Under the pieces are notes generated by a model. The model ran no database searches. It had not been told where the DNA came from and worked only from the letters and a program-made list of their open reading frames with translations. Positions 63,968-64,000 of a stretch of DNA of 64,000 bases are shown here, one piece after another. The stretch lies in the NCBI RefSeq assembly GCF_005239225.2, contig NC_133291.1, forward strand, positions 15,275,654 to 15,339,653, in the 5' to 3' direction. This DNA comes from Populus alba (Eukaryota > Streptophyta > Magnoliopsida > Malpighiales > Salicaceae). Position 1 is the first letter of the stretch. The number at the start of each line of letters is the position of its first letter. The translations under genes and the position numbers were made by a program.

Positions 63968-64000
63968 CTATCTTGTTATGGTTTATAACAATTCCTCTAT

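Overview
This is nuclear DNA of a flowering plant. It is AT-rich, its genes are spliced with GT-AG introns, and long gene-poor stretches are filled with retrotransposon and MITE remnants. The three conserved proteins and the style of the repeats suggest a woody eudicot such as Populus or Salix; the genus is inference. No bacterial, organellar or viral gene cluster is present.

Four genes could be modelled exon by exon with frames closing at every junction. (1) On the minus strand at 10757-14797, 11 exons encode a 387-residue protein with a presequence-like N-terminus and helical-repeat (PPR/TPR-like) character. (2) On the minus strand at 22811-25340, 12 exons encode a 269-residue CHY zinc-finger plus RING-H2 E3 ubiquitin ligase of the MIEL1/CHYR type. 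(3) On the plus strand at 40324-41520, 2 exons encode a 367-residue acidic protein with an N-myristoylation signal and about 18 copies of an 11-residue repeat. (4) On the plus strand at 55064-62764, 25 exons encode a 1057-residue ISWI ATPase (CHR11/CHR17 type), with an E2F-like site and site II motifs just upstream.

The rest is mostly transposon. 1-7640 holds a direct duplication, the 3' end and LTR of a Ty3/gypsy element, and a decayed CACTA (En/Spm) element with both of its genes. 13034-13317 is a foldback Mutator-like MITE with a perfect 10-bp target duplication inside an intron of gene 1. 15.4-22.4 kb is degenerate repeats, including a diverged direct duplication around an inverted-repeat element. 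28840-35338 is a nearly complete but dead chromovirus (Ty3/gypsy) on the minus strand, with LTRs, primer site, gag to chromodomain, and a 1122-bp hAT element nested in its RNase H region with a perfect 8-bp target duplication. A ~1 kb inverted repeat (36.12-37.20 and 43.00-43.93 kb) brackets gene 3. 44-54 kb is LTR-like sequence with tandem promoter modules and minisatellites. A second hAT MITE (63426-63967, 8-bp target duplication) lies just downstream of the ISWI gene.

The genes do not form a pathway and no undescribed multi-gene system is visible. The least expected items are the expanding repeat protein, the two hAT elements with short-motif-rich ends, the nested retrotransposon with a 110-bp duplication in only one LTR, and the promoter-like triplication near 46-47 kb. 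All alignments, divergences and boundaries were made by eye.
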